Assembly: GCF_004121055.1 (NCBI RefSeq)
Contig: NZ_PYAL01000001.1
Coordinates: 1,302,001 to 1,366,000, forward strand
Direction: 5' to 3'
DNA length: 64,000 nt
Source of the DNA: Achromobacter aloeverae
GTDB lineage: Bacteria > Pseudomonadota > Gammaproteobacteria > Burkholderiales > Burkholderiaceae_B
Made by a program: the position numbers and the translations under genes. A model generated the notes under the pieces. It did no database searches. It saw only the letters and a program-made list of their open reading frames with translations, and had not been told where the DNA came from. Position 1 is the first letter of the stretch; each line of letters opens with the position of its first letter. Below, one piece after another: positions 28,548 through 37,398 of the stretch.

Positions 28548-29741
28548 TCAAGGTTGGGCCGTGGGCGCCATCGCGCCGAAGCGGTCCATCAAGGGTTGCA
28601 GGCCGAAGAGGGCTGGCGCCGGCGTCGATACTGGCGTCGACACAGGCGTTGGCGCTGATGTTCCCGCGGGCGCCGGCTCGTTGGCCGCGTAGGCGCGCGC
28701 GGCAGTGGCGGTCGGCGGAGCGGACGCGCCCCGGCGAGCATCTTTCGGCGCGGCGGCGATCTCGCCGACAGGGACGCCGGCGGCGTCCACGGCCCGTACC
28801 ACGGGGCGGGCCGGCTGGCTGTCTGCGACGGCGGACGCGCCGGCGAGGGCCATCGCGTTCGACGCGTTCGACGCGCTCGATGCGCTCGATGCGCTCGATG
28901 CGTTCGATGCGTTCGATGCGTTCGATGCGTTCGATGCGTTCGATGCGTTCGATGTGTTCGATGTGTTCGATGTGTTCATCCCGTTCGTCCACTCCGACCC
29001 ATACGTCGCGCCGGCCACCCTGGATGCCGAAGCTCTCACTTCGTCGGCCAATTGCCGCACGCGGGCGCGGGCCTGCGGGCTCAACGCGGCCTGCGTCATC
29101 GCGCGGTCCGCGCCCGCGTCATCGCCTTCGCACAGCAGCAGCAAGGCCAGGTTGCCGATCACCTTGGCGTTGGCCGGATCCAGTTCCGCCGCCTGGCCCA
29201 GCGGCACGCGGGCCCCGGCCATATCGCCCGCGCGCAGCCTGGCATAACCCAGGTCGCTCAATACGAGGGCATCGGTGGGATAAGCGGCGGCGGCCTTGGC
29301 CAGATCGTCGGCCGCCTGCGCGTAATCGCCGCGCGCGCCCGCCAGCAGCCCCAGTCCGCGCCATCCGCTACCGGCCTGGGCCCCTCCCAGCAGGCCGCGA
29401 TACGCCACTTCCGCCGCCCGCGGCTGATCTGTCAGGCGCAAGGCATCCGCGCGCAACCGCGCCAGTTCCGGCGTTTCGCCGAACTGCTGCCGGTACGCGT
29501 CGATATAGGCCAGCGACGCGAACCAGCGCCCCTGGTCCTGCGCCTGCCGGATCATGGACAGCACCAGCGCCGGCTGCGTCGGCCGCTGGGCGCGGTCCAT
29601 CTCGTCCTGCTTCTGCTGGATCATCGCCTGCTTTTCCTGCTGCTCCCGGTAGACATCCAGGGCCGACGGGTCGCGGCCCGCGCAACCCGCCACCAACAGC
29701 AGCGCGCAGGCTCCCAGCGCCATCGCGGTTTTCTTTCCCAT
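28548..29741 (-). CDS. tadD: TadD-like TPR lipoprotein with 9-bp-repeat-encoded linker
   Basis: TadD is a periplasmic or outer-membrane lipoprotein that supports Tad secretin assembly. It has 397 residues from ATG 29741, chosen because aggaggatag lies just upstream. The lipobox is LLVAGC with Cys at about residue 20. Residues 50-215 form TPR-like helices (LADALRLTDQPRAAEVAYRG-type text). They are followed by a Ser-Asn-Ala/Thr tripeptide tract at about residues 255-294 and an Ala/Pro-rich tail. The tract is encoded by a 9-bp tandem array. The gene starts 4 bases after tadC. Confidence 0.88.
   Translation of the reverse strand: MGKKTAMALGACALLLVAGCAGRDPSALDVYREQQEKQAMIQQKQDEMDRAQRPTQPALVLSMIRQAQDQGRWFASLAYIDAYRQQFGETPELARLRADALRLTDQPRAAEVAYRGLLGGAQAGSGWRGLGLLAGARGDYAQAADDLAKAAAAYPTDALVLSDLGYARLRAGDMAGARVPLGQAAELDPANAKVIGNLALLLLCEGDDAGADRAMTQAALSPQARARVRQLADEVRASASRVAGATYGSEWTNGMNTSNTSNTSNASNASNASNASNASNASSASSASSASNASNAMALAGASAVADSQPARPVVRAVDAAGVPVGEIAAAPKDARRGASAPPTATAARAYAANEPAPAGTSAPTPVSTPVSTPAPALFGLQPLMDRFGAMAPTAQP
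28861..28977 (-). repeat. 9-bp in-frame tandem array inside tadD (13 units)
   Basis: On the plus strand, thirteen consecutive 9-mers fit ga(c/t)g(c/t)g(c/t)tc; six in the middle are identical gatgcgttc. On the coding strand they encode Ser-Asn-Ala, Ser-Asn-Thr and Ser-Ser-Ala triplets. Being a multiple of three, the array can change length without breaking the frame. Confidence 0.92.
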
Positions 29742-29745
29742 CTTC

Positions 29746-30747
29746 CTATCCTCCTGCCACGCGGGCCAGGCCACGCATCACCGCCAGCAGCCCGGCGCCG
29801 CCCGTGACGATCAACAGCGCCGGCAGCAGCGTCACCACCATCACGCCTGTCATCTTCACCGTGATGCGCGCCACTTTCTCGCGCAGGTCCAGCTTGCGGC
29901 GTTCGCGCACGCGCTCGCTGAAGCGGGTCAGCGGCTCCTGCACCGCGCCGCCGTGGCGATCGACCTGGATGATCAGGCGGCAAATGGCGTTGAGATCGTC
30001 GTTGTCGAAACCGTTCATCAGGCGGCCCAGCGACTGCTCCCGGGTGCGGCCCCGCGCATATTGCTCGTTGGCCACGCGCAGCTCGTGGCCGAGCACCGGC
30101 AACACGCGCTGGAACTCGGTGACGATGACATGCAGGCTTTGATCGGTGGACAGGCCCACGCCCTGCAACAGCCTCAGCAGGTCGATAAGCAAGGGCAATT
30201 CGGCGACGGCCAGGCGCCGTCGCTCGCCGGCCCGGCGCAGCAAGGCCCACTTGGGCAGCATCCATCCCAACGCCAGGCCGACGAACAGCGCCACCCCCTT
30301 GGTCAGCCCGCCGCTCACGAGCAGGACGCGCTCCCCCACCGCCAGCCACGCCGCGATGGGCAGCGCCACGGTAAGTACGGTGCGCGCCAGGACGAAGACC
30401 GCGCGCGCCCGGACGATATTGGCAAAGCCGCACAGGTCGACCAGCTTGCGGTCCTCGTCCGGGAGCAGCGCGTCGCCCATCCGTCCCTGCTCCAGGCGGT
30501 CGCCCATCGATTGCGCCATGGCCTTGACCGCCTCGATGCGGCCGGCCGCGTCCGGCATGCCGGCGGCCTGTTCCACCCGGCGCCCTTCGCGGGCCGCCAG
30601 CGCCCGGTCCACGACGCGGCGATTGCGGTCCTGCCGCGCCGCGCGCAGGGCCAGTCCCACCGCCAGCGACAGCAAGGCCAGCGCCAGGAAGCCCATGGCC
30701 CCTGCCAGGGCCAGGTTGCCCTGCATCGCCGCCACCATTCCGTCCAT
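29746..30747 (-). CDS. tadC: TadC inner-membrane platform protein
   Basis: This is one of the two GspF-like platform proteins of the Tad system. It has 333 residues with an N-terminal helix (about 15-35), two central hydrophobic segments (115-155) and a C-terminal one (GVMVVTLLPALLIVTGGAG). The cytoplasmic T2SS-F domain between them holds ELPLLIDLLRLLQGVGLSTDQ, the familiar GspF-type signature region. It lies between tadB (39-base gap) and tadD (4-base gap) in the operon. It likely interacts with TadB and the TadA ATPase. Confidence 0.92.
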   Translation of the reverse strand: MDGMVAAMQGNLALAGAMGFLALALLSLAVGLALRAARQDRNRRVVDRALAAREGRRVEQAAGMPDAAGRIEAVKAMAQSMGDRLEQGRMGDALLPDEDRKLVDLCGFANIVRARAVFVLARTVLTVALPIAAWLAVGERVLLVSGGLTKGVALFVGLALGWMLPKWALLRRAGERRRLAVAELPLLIDLLRLLQGVGLSTDQSLHVIVTEFQRVLPVLGHELRVANEQYARGRTREQSLGRLMNGFDNDDLNAICRLIIQVDRHGGAVQEPLTRFSERVRERRKLDLREKVARITVKMTGVMVVTLLPALLIVTGGAGLLAVMRGLARVAGG

Positions 30748-30786
30748 GCCCGTCTCCCAGGAATCCCGCCACGCCGCCGGCCGCCG

Positions 30787-31728
30787 CTAGAGGCCGCGCG
30801 ACATGCGATAGAGCCAATAGGAACCGCCGATCTGCAGGCCGACGGCGACCATCAGCATGCGCGTACCCGCGGGGTCGTTCCACAGCATCATGAACAACGC
30901 GTTGTTGAAGATGATGATGAACGCGGCCAGGCCGATCGGCAGCAGGGCCAGGATCCAGGCCGACATGCGCACCTCGGCCGACAGGGCCGAGAGCTCGTCG
31001 CGCGCCTGCTCGACATCGCGCATGAACGCCGCCATGCGATCGAGGATCTGGTCGCTGCGGCCGCCGAAACGCAAGGCCACGCCGATGACCGACGACAGCA
31101 GGAATAGCTGGCGCAGGCCGTATTGCTCGGACACCTGGCGCAAGGCGACGTCCAGTTCCTTGCCGGACCGGGTCAGGCTGTCGGCCCGCGACAGGACCTC
31201 GCGCAGCGGTTCGTTGACGTTGCCCGCGGCGGTCTGGAACGCCGCGTTCAGGCTGTTGCCTATCGTCAGCAGGCGCACCATGGACTCCAGGAAGCCCGGC
31301 AGTTGCGACAGCATGCGCCGTTGGCGCCGGTCGATCTTCAGCCACATCCTGAACACCGTCAGCGCGGCCACGAGCACCAGGCCCGCCGCCGCCGCGAAAA
31401 CCCCTGCCGCCATCAGCAGGAAAACGGGAACGGCGAGCAGCGGCCCCAGCAGGCCAAGATGGAAGCCGGCGCTGGGCGTCACGCCCGCGCGCGCCAGGAT
31501 GCGATGCCAACCGCGCAGGCCGCGCCCCGTGGCGACCAGCGCGCGGGCGCCCCCGTCCGCCTGGGCGCCCGCATGCGCGTCGCGCCGGCGTCCCAGCTGC
31601 CGCTCCAGGAACGCCGACGTCGCGGCGCGCTGCTCGCCAGCCCCGGCATGCCGCCACAGCAGCACGGCCAGCGCCAGCAGGACCAGCGCCGCCGCGATGC
31701 ACGCGAGGACCCATTGCCAAGGCATCAT
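30787..31728 (-). CDS. tadB: TadB inner-membrane platform protein
   Basis: The second GspF-like platform protein has 313 residues. It carries an N-terminal helix (residues 7-25), a helix pair around 90-125, a cytoplasmic T2SS-F domain (QLPGFLESMVRLLTIGNSL) and two C-terminal helices ending YWLYRMSRGL. The start ATG shares one base with the tadA stop (TGATG on the coding strand), so translation is coupled. Length and topology are normal for TadB. Confidence 0.93.
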   Translation of the reverse strand: MMPWQWVLACIAAALVLLALAVLLWRHAGAGEQRAATSAFLERQLGRRRDAHAGAQADGGARALVATGRGLRGWHRILARAGVTPSAGFHLGLLGPLLAVPVFLLMAAGVFAAAAGLVLVAALTVFRMWLKIDRRQRRMLSQLPGFLESMVRLLTIGNSLNAAFQTAAGNVNEPLREVLSRADSLTRSGKELDVALRQVSEQYGLRQLFLLSSVIGVALRFGGRSDQILDRMAAFMRDVEQARDELSALSAEVRMSAWILALLPIGLAAFIIIFNNALFMMLWNDPAGTRMLMVAVGLQIGGSYWLYRMSRGL

Positions 31729-33083
31729 CAGCGCCTCCGGCTCCAGAAGCCGCCGCCGCCATCGTCGGGCGGGACGCCCGGCGGCGTCGCGCGCAGCTCG
31801 TCGCGCAGCCTGGCCAGTTTGGGCGTATGCGGATGGATGCCCAGGCCCACCCAGCGATCCTTTTCCTCGCCGTCCGGCGTCACGAACACTTCATGCCGGT
31901 ACAGCTCCTGCGTGGCGATCACGTTGTCGCTCATGCCCGTGACTTCCGTGACCGAGAGCACGCGCCGCTTGCCGTTGGGCAGGCGGCCGATCTGCACGAT
32001 GAAATCGATCGCGCTGGCGATCTGCCGGCGCAGGCTGTCCTCGCTGCCCTGATAGCCGGCGAACCCAGCCAGCATCTCGATGCGGTACAGGCACTCCCGC
32101 GGGGAGTTGGCGTGGATGGTGCCCATCGAACCTTCGTGTCCGGTGTTCATGGCCTGCATCATGTCCATCACCTCCGCACCGCGTACCTCGCCGACGATGA
32201 CGCGGTCGGGCCGCATGCGCAGGCTGTTGCGTATCAGGTCGCGGATGGTCACCAGGCCGGAGCCGTCGAAACCGCCCTGGCGCGACTCCAGGCGCACCAC
32301 GTGCGGATGGTTCAGGGACAACTCCGCGGTGTCCTCCACCGTCACCACGCGCTCGGACTCGGGGACGAAAAAGGCGAGCGCGTTCAGCAGGGACGTCTTG
32401 CCGGAACTGGTGCCGCCGGAGACGAGGATATTGCAGCGGTGCCTGACCGCCAGGCTCAGCAGGCGGTGGATCTCTTCATCGAAGGTCCCCAGCGTCATCA
32501 GGTCCGCCGGCTTGAGCGGGTCCTGGCGGAACTTGCGGATGGAGACCATCGGGCCGTCCACCGCCAGCGGCTCGATCACCACGTTCAGGCGCCCGCCGTC
32601 GGGCAGGCGAGCGTCCACCATGGGGCTGGATTCATCCAGGCGCCGGCCTATCGGCGCCAGGATGCGGCGCACGATGCGCAGCACATGCTGGTTGTCCGAG
32701 AAGCGTATCGTCTCGCGCGCCAGCACGCCGCGACGGGAGACGAACACCTTGTCATGGCCATTGATCAGGATGTCCTCGACCGCGGGATCGGCCAGCAGGT
32801 CTTCCAGCGGCCCCAGGCCCGCCAGCTCCTTGGTCAGCGCCGCGGCGACCTGGCGCATTTCGCCTTCGTTGATGGCCAGCCGGCGCAGGCGCACGAAGCT
32901 GGCCACCTCGATGTCGACGAACTCCTGGATGGCCTGGCGCGTCCAGCGGCCGAATTCCGCCCCCAGCTCCTCGATGCGCGAGAGCAGGTGCTCATAGGCG
33001 GAGTTCTTGACCTCCTGGAAGCGCTGCGTGGCGCCGAAGGCCCCGTCTTCCTCGCCAAACTCCACCGTAGGCGTCATGATCAT
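31728..33083 (-). CDS. tadA: TadA/CpaF secretion ATPase
   Basis: This hexameric ATPase drives Flp pilus assembly from the cytoplasm. It has 451 residues. GLGPLEDLLADPAVEDILIN near residue 90 is the typical CpaF N-domain. Walker A is VSGGTSSGKTS (about 221-231), and the Asp box and Walker B lie in RVVTVEDTAELSL and MRPDRVIVGEVRGAE. HEGSMGTIHANSPREC is the histidine-box region. A strong GGAGGGG precedes the ATG at 33083; a second in-frame ATG is two codons later. All catalytic motifs are intact. Confidence 0.96.
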   Translation of the reverse strand: MIMTPTVEFGEEDGAFGATQRFQEVKNSAYEHLLSRIEELGAEFGRWTRQAIQEFVDIEVASFVRLRRLAINEGEMRQVAAALTKELAGLGPLEDLLADPAVEDILINGHDKVFVSRRGVLARETIRFSDNQHVLRIVRRILAPIGRRLDESSPMVDARLPDGGRLNVVIEPLAVDGPMVSIRKFRQDPLKPADLMTLGTFDEEIHRLLSLAVRHRCNILVSGGTSSGKTSLLNALAFFVPESERVVTVEDTAELSLNHPHVVRLESRQGGFDGSGLVTIRDLIRNSLRMRPDRVIVGEVRGAEVMDMMQAMNTGHEGSMGTIHANSPRECLYRIEMLAGFAGYQGSEDSLRRQIASAIDFIVQIGRLPNGKRRVLSVTEVTGMSDNVIATQELYRHEVFVTPDGEEKDRWVGLGIHPHTPKLARLRDELRATPPGVPPDDGGGGFWSRRR

Positions 33084-33116
33084 TGCGTTCCCCTCCCGCC
33101 AGCGTTGCCACGTCCA

Positions 33117-34451
33117 TCACTCGCCCAGCGGCGACATCCGCCGCTGCACGCCCGGCAACCACGTCGCCAGCCAGCCGCCGCGCGGCCCGGCGGCGACGTA
33201 CTCGGCCGTCAGCTTGTCCGCCAGTTGCTGCACCGCGCGCACATAGACATCGCGCTCGGCATCCTCGTGCAGCAGATGGCCCTGGTTGGTGCAGACCATC
33301 AAGGGCAGGGTGCGGTCGGGCAAGGTGCCCGCCAGCTCCAGGCTGAAGCGCTCCGCGATCTGCGCGGCGGTCATGCCGTAGCGTTCGTCGTAGCGGTTGA
33401 CCACCAGGCGCAGGTGGCCGCGGTCGACCTGCTGCTGTTCCAGTTCGCGCAACAGGCCGGCCAGGGAAACCAGCGCCCCGACGCTCTGGTCGGTCACCAG
33501 CCACGTCTCCTGGGCCGAGCGCGCCAGCCCCGCCACGAATTCGGGATTCGAGAAGCCGCCCGCATCGGCCAGCAGCAGCCCGTAGTGCTGGCGCAGGCGC
33601 TCGAAGAGCAGGAAGGAATCGGACAGCGAAATCCCGCGCATCTGCGTTACGTCGCGCGGCATGGACAGCACGCCGATGCCGCTGCGCGTGTGCGCCATGG
33701 CGGACCCCAGCAAGGTGGGATCGAGACGGCGCAAATTACGCACCGCCTCGGCGAAATCGAAATCGCTGTCGATGTTCAGGTACAGCAGGCAGTCGCCCAC
33801 CGGCCAGCCCAGGTCCAGCAGGCCGACGCGCTCCGACAGCGGCAGGTGGCTGCCGTCGCCCTGCCCCTTCGCGGGCTTGGCGGCGCCCGGCCGCGCGGCG
33901 CTGGCCTGCGCCATGCGATCCTGCATCAACCCCGCCAGGTGGACGGCCAGGGTGCTGGTGCCGACGCCTGGCCGCGCCCCGAGCAGTGCGACGCTGCGGC
34001 GGCTGCCGCGCGCGGCGTTCGGCGCATGGCCGCCGTCCATATTCATCACGCGCTCCACCACCTCGCGCACTTCTTCGGGCGCCACGCTGGGGTCGACGAA
34101 ATCGCTGACGCCGGCGCGCAGCGCGGCAATCGCGCCTTCGGGATGCGCCACGTAGCCCACCGCCACGCGCGGCACCGCTGGCGCCACGCGCGCCAGCATG
34201 CGCGCCAGGTCGGCGGCGTGCAGGTACTTGCCCGGTTCGCTCTCGTTGCGCGTGAAGTCCAGGAAGACCACGCGCGGGTCCAGCTCGGCCAGGCGCCGCG
34301 CCATATGCTCCATGCCCGGCATTTCCTGCATCAGCAGGCCCATGTCGCCGATCGCATTGCTCAGTTGGGCGGCCACGTTCGCATCATTCGAGCAGAAGAG
34401 AAAGCAGCCGGCCCGCTGGGCTGCCACCCATTCCTTGGAGTGTGTCTTCAT
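33117..34451 (-). CDS. tadZ: TadZ/CpaE-like pilus localisation protein
   Basis: This ParA/MinD-related protein directs the Tad machine to the pole or membrane. It has 444 residues from ATG 34451, preceded by gaggtgag. An N-terminal receiver-like domain (about 15-135) contains RVVFLDFTRN and is followed by the ATPase-like domain. Its P-loop reads LGARPGVGTSTLAVHLAG, with Thr where MinD-type proteins have the second lysine and without the KGG signature, so nucleotide hydrolysis may be weak; atypical loops are known in TadZ. The switch text LLADAGGFSNPEF replaces the usual DxPP. The frame is open further upstream only as overlap with rcpA. Confidence 0.88.
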   Translation of the reverse strand: MKTHSKEWVAAQRAGCFLFCSNDANVAAQLSNAIGDMGLLMQEMPGMEHMARRLAELDPRVVFLDFTRNESEPGKYLHAADLARMLARVAPAVPRVAVGYVAHPEGAIAALRAGVSDFVDPSVAPEEVREVVERVMNMDGGHAPNAARGSRRSVALLGARPGVGTSTLAVHLAGLMQDRMAQASAARPGAAKPAKGQGDGSHLPLSERVGLLDLGWPVGDCLLYLNIDSDFDFAEAVRNLRRLDPTLLGSAMAHTRSGIGVLSMPRDVTQMRGISLSDSFLLFERLRQHYGLLLADAGGFSNPEFVAGLARSAQETWLVTDQSVGALVSLAGLLRELEQQQVDRGHLRLVVNRYDERYGMTAAQIAERFSLELAGTLPDRTLPLMVCTNQGHLLHEDAERDVYVRAVQQLADKLTAEYVAAGPRGGWLATWLPGVQRRMSPLGE

Positions 34452-34456
34452 GTCGC

Positions 34457-35929
34457 TCACCTCGAAAATCCCGGCATTTGTTGCCCGCCTGCCGGTCCCA
34501 ACAAGTAATACCCCCATGCGGTGCCGGCAGTGTTGCCCACTTCCTCCCGCGCGCCGGGCAAGGGCAGGCTCACGCCGCGCGCGATCGGCCGCACCAGGTG
34601 CGGCGTCACCACGATGACCAGTTCGCGGTCATCCTGCGAATAGCTCACGCCGCGGAAGAAGGCGCCGATGATGGGCAGGTCGCCCAGGAAGGGCACCTTG
34701 CTCACCGCGGCCTTGGTCTGGCGCGAGACCAGCCCGCTGATGATGAAGGTCTCGCCATCGCCCAGTTCGACCGTGGTGTCCGCCTTGCGCGTGCTCAAGG
34801 CGGGAATGACGGTGGTCGTGTTGCCGTTGACGATGGGAATGCCGTTGGTCGGGTCCAGCTCGCTGGCCTCCGGCGCCACCTTGAGGGCGATGCGGCTGGG
34901 CGAGAGCACGGTGGGCGTCACGCTCAAGCCTATGCCGAACGGTTTGTAGACCACGCTCTGCGTCCCCAGGCCACCGGCCTCCGGCACCGGGATTTCGCCG
35001 CCGGCGAGAAAGCTGGCGCTTTGCCCGGACTGGGCCAGCAGGGTAGGCTGGGCCAGCACCCGCGCCAGCCCATTGGACTCCAGCAGGGACAGCGTGGCGC
35101 CGAAATGCGCCGAGTCATAGGCGAAGACGAAGCCGTTCGCGGTGCCGCCCAGCGCGGTCGCCAGTCCGCTGGGGATCAGGTTCGAGGACGCGCCCCACGG
35201 TCCCTTGCCGAAGTTGGCGTTGATGCCGACATCCTTCAGGGTGGAGCGCGACACCTCCACCATCCGCACGTCGACCTGCACCACCGAGCTGACGTTGACC
35301 GTCGAGACATCCACCACCTTGTCCTTGCCCGACGCCGCCTGGGCCGCCTCGACGGCGTTGCGGTGGTCAAGCGAGGAAGTCGACAGCCCGCTGACGACGG
35401 CGCCGCCGCCGGCGACATCGACCTGCGCGTTCCCCGCCACGCCGCGCGCGGCCAGCGCCGCCTGCACGTCGCCCATGACGCGCACGTTCCACACCTGGGG
35501 CGCGCCGTTGGGGCCGCTCCATACCTGCAATTGCGTAAGGCCGGGCTTCTTGCCCAACACCAGCACCTGGCCGCCACGATTGGGGCCCGGTGGCAGCACC
35601 TTGACGTCGGCCACATCCGGGTCGCCGATGGCGATGCGCGACGGCGAGCGCGTCAATGGCAGTGCGTACTGGCCGCGCAGCGGCACCGCCAGTTCCTCGA
35701 CCGGCGCGGCGGCCAGCCGGTTACCCATGGCGGCCGACGGCTCGGCCTGCCGCTGCGCCGGCGGCTGTTGCGCCTGCGCCGGCGCGACCAGCCCGAACAC
35801 CGCCAGCGCCACGAACGGCGCCGCGCGGCTGGCCAGCAACGCGATCGCGCAAGGCTGGCCGCTGTTTCTTTCCCCACCGCGTCCGAACCTTGAACGCCGG
35901 TTGTCCTCGTCGGTTCTTGTTCTCTGCAT
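34457..35929 (-). CDS. rcpA: RcpA/CpaC outer-membrane secretin of the Tad system
   Basis: This protein forms the outer-membrane channel for the Flp pilus. It has 490 residues with a long basic N-region and a signal peptide hydrophobic core near residues 28-50, cleaved after AQA. An N-terminal BON/pilus-formation domain (PSRIAIGDPDVADVKVLP) is followed by the secretin core: VLAQPTLLAQSGQSASFLAGG, LKVAPEASELDP and FIISGLVSRQTKAAVSKVP. The last segment, LGDLPIIGAFFRGVSYS, is the canonical secretin C-terminal signature. It ends 5 bases before tadZ. Confidence 0.95.
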   Translation of the reverse strand: MQRTRTDEDNRRSRFGRGGERNSGQPCAIALLASRAAPFVALAVFGLVAPAQAQQPPAQRQAEPSAAMGNRLAAAPVEELAVPLRGQYALPLTRSPSRIAIGDPDVADVKVLPPGPNRGGQVLVLGKKPGLTQLQVWSGPNGAPQVWNVRVMGDVQAALAARGVAGNAQVDVAGGGAVVSGLSTSSLDHRNAVEAAQAASGKDKVVDVSTVNVSSVVQVDVRMVEVSRSTLKDVGINANFGKGPWGASSNLIPSGLATALGGTANGFVFAYDSAHFGATLSLLESNGLARVLAQPTLLAQSGQSASFLAGGEIPVPEAGGLGTQSVVYKPFGIGLSVTPTVLSPSRIALKVAPEASELDPTNGIPIVNGNTTTVIPALSTRKADTTVELGDGETFIISGLVSRQTKAAVSKVPFLGDLPIIGAFFRGVSYSQDDRELVIVVTPHLVRPIARGVSLPLPGAREEVGNTAGTAWGYYLLGPAGGQQMPGFSR

Positions 35930-35943
35930 GCAACATCCAATCT

Positions 35944-36891
35944 TCAGTAGGAAACCGTTTCGCGCTGCCCGCCGCGCACCACCTCGATGGAACGTCCCCC
36001 ACCGCGCGCCGGCCGCGCCGCATGCGCCGGCGCGGGCGTCTCCGCGCGCGGGGCCGGCCCGGACAACTGGGGCAGGCTGTCGCCGGCATAGGCGCGATTC
36101 ACAGCGTCGGCCGCCAAGGCCTGCTCGTCGACACTCAGGTTGGCCCGCGCGGCAAGCACGGGCTGGCGCGCGGGAAACAGGCCAGGAGCGGGCACGTCGG
36201 CGTCGTCGGGCGCCCGCAGCGCCAGTTGCAGGCGCCCCGCGCGCGCCGCCAGCAGCAGCTCGTTGACCTGGGCCACCGGCACCGCGAGCATGGCGTTGCG
36301 CGGCGCGGGCGCCGGGCCATTGCGCTGGGCCGCGGCCTTCTCCTCCGCGTCCGGCCCGTCCAGCGAGCGGCTGCCATAGGCCAGCACCCGCACGCGCGAT
36401 TGCAGCAGGCGCGCCTGGGTGCCTCCCACTTCCTGCCCGCGCTCCAGCGTAATGAACACATCCACCGTATCGCCTGGCCTGATCCGGTTGCCGGCGCCGA
36501 TGATTTCATCGACGGCGATGGCCACCGCGCGCTCGCCGGGCTTGAGGTAGGTCGCCAGCCCGCGTGCCAACTGGAATTGCGTGACCGGCTCGCCCGGCAG
36601 GATGGTCACGCGGCTGACGGCGTTGGCCAGCTTGGCGGGCGCGTCGAAAGCGCCTGCCGGCGCGACCGGCCATTGCGCCACCGCGAGCGAGGCGGGATCG
36701 ATGGGCGCGCCGGCCTCGATGGCCCGGGCGGCCACCACCACGGGATGGACCGCCGTGGCATTCTGGCTGCGTACCACGACAGGCGCCGCGGGCGGCGGAG
36801 GCGGCTGCACGGCGATACGCGTGGCGAGATAGACCAGACCCAGCGCCACCAACAGCAGCAACAGCGCGACGATCTTGGTGACCTTGCTCAT
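35944..36891 (-). CDS. rcpC: RcpC/CpaB pilus assembly protein (SAF domain)
   Basis: This periplasmic, membrane-tethered component works with the secretin. It has 315 residues from ATG 36891, with ggaggcgtt upstream. One N-terminal helix (KIVALLLLLVALGLVYLATR) is followed by Pro-rich text and an SAF-type domain (residues 45-110: VVVAARAIEAGAPIDPASL). VAIAVDEIIGAGNRIRPGDT with DVFITLERG matches the CpaB/RcpC core. The last 50 residues are Ala/Pro/Arg-rich. The start overlaps the previous TadE-like gene by four bases (ATGA). Confidence 0.92.
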   Translation of the reverse strand: MSKVTKIVALLLLLVALGLVYLATRIAVQPPPPPAAPVVVRSQNATAVHPVVVAARAIEAGAPIDPASLAVAQWPVAPAGAFDAPAKLANAVSRVTILPGEPVTQFQLARGLATYLKPGERAVAIAVDEIIGAGNRIRPGDTVDVFITLERGQEVGGTQARLLQSRVRVLAYGSRSLDGPDAEEKAAAQRNGPAPAPRNAMLAVPVAQVNELLLAARAGRLQLALRAPDDADVPAPGLFPARQPVLAARANLSVDEQALAADAVNRAYAGDSLPQLSGPAPRAETPAPAHAARPARGGGRSIEVVRGGQRETVSY

Positions 36892-37397
36892 AACGCCTCC
36901 TGGATCTGCACCACGGCATTCGCGGTCAACGTCCGCGGCACCCACGTCGACACGCCCAGCGCCTGGGACAATGCCCGCACCAAGGACAGCAAGGGCCAAT
37001 CGGCCGTGCTGTAGGTCAGGGTAACGGCCGCGCACGACGCCGCCGCGCCGCCCGTCCCACCGGGCCACGCGCAAGTCCGTGGCGCGGCGGCGCAACCGAC
37101 CGCCATCCACGTCGCGGCCTCTCGCGCCACCTTGCAGGCCGCGTCCATGTCGACGGCGCCGTTCAATCCGCTATCCAATACGGCCCGCGCGCCTTCCGTG
37201 GCGGCGCCCGTGAGCTTCTGCTGCGCCCACATGACCCCGCCCAGGCCCACGATGCCGCCAAACAGCAGCAGGAACGCCGACAGCACCAGGGCGAATTCCA
37301 AGGCGGCCAGGCCGTGCTGGGCGCGGGGGCCATGCCTTGCGACCGCGCGCTGGCGGGCACGTGCCGGACCGGCCGGAACATCGCGGGACGGGCGCAT
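36888..37397 (-). CDS. tadE: TadE-like pseudopilin (second copy)
   Basis: This minor pseudopilin has 169 residues from ATG 37397; the upstream frame to 37418 lies inside the previous gene. After an Arg-rich leader of about 28 residues comes HGLAALEFALVLSAFLLLFG, in which Gly is followed by four residues and Glu at +5, the class III prepilin peptidase pattern of TadE/TadF. The rest is a short extracytoplasmic domain with five cysteines. The ATG lies one base past the preceding TGA (TGATATG), and the 3' end overlaps rcpC by four bases. Confidence 0.88.
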   Translation of the reverse strand: MRPSRDVPAGPARARQRAVARHGPRAQHGLAALEFALVLSAFLLLFGGIVGLGGVMWAQQKLTGAATEGARAVLDSGLNGAVDMDAACKVAREAATWMAVGCAAAPRTCAWPGGTGGAAASCAAVTLTYSTADWPLLSLVRALSQALGVSTWVPRTLTANAVVQIQEAL

Positions 37398-37398
37398 A

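Noticed and set aside
28470-30142. Plus-strand 557-codon Arg/Ser/Pro-rich frame across tadD and tadC
   Set aside because: Mirror of the 9-bp array and of the opposite-strand Tad genes; RSM-type repeats are the array read in another frame.
31827-34508. 893-codon plus-strand open frame across tadA and tadZ
   Set aside because: Shadow of well-identified Tad genes on the other strand.
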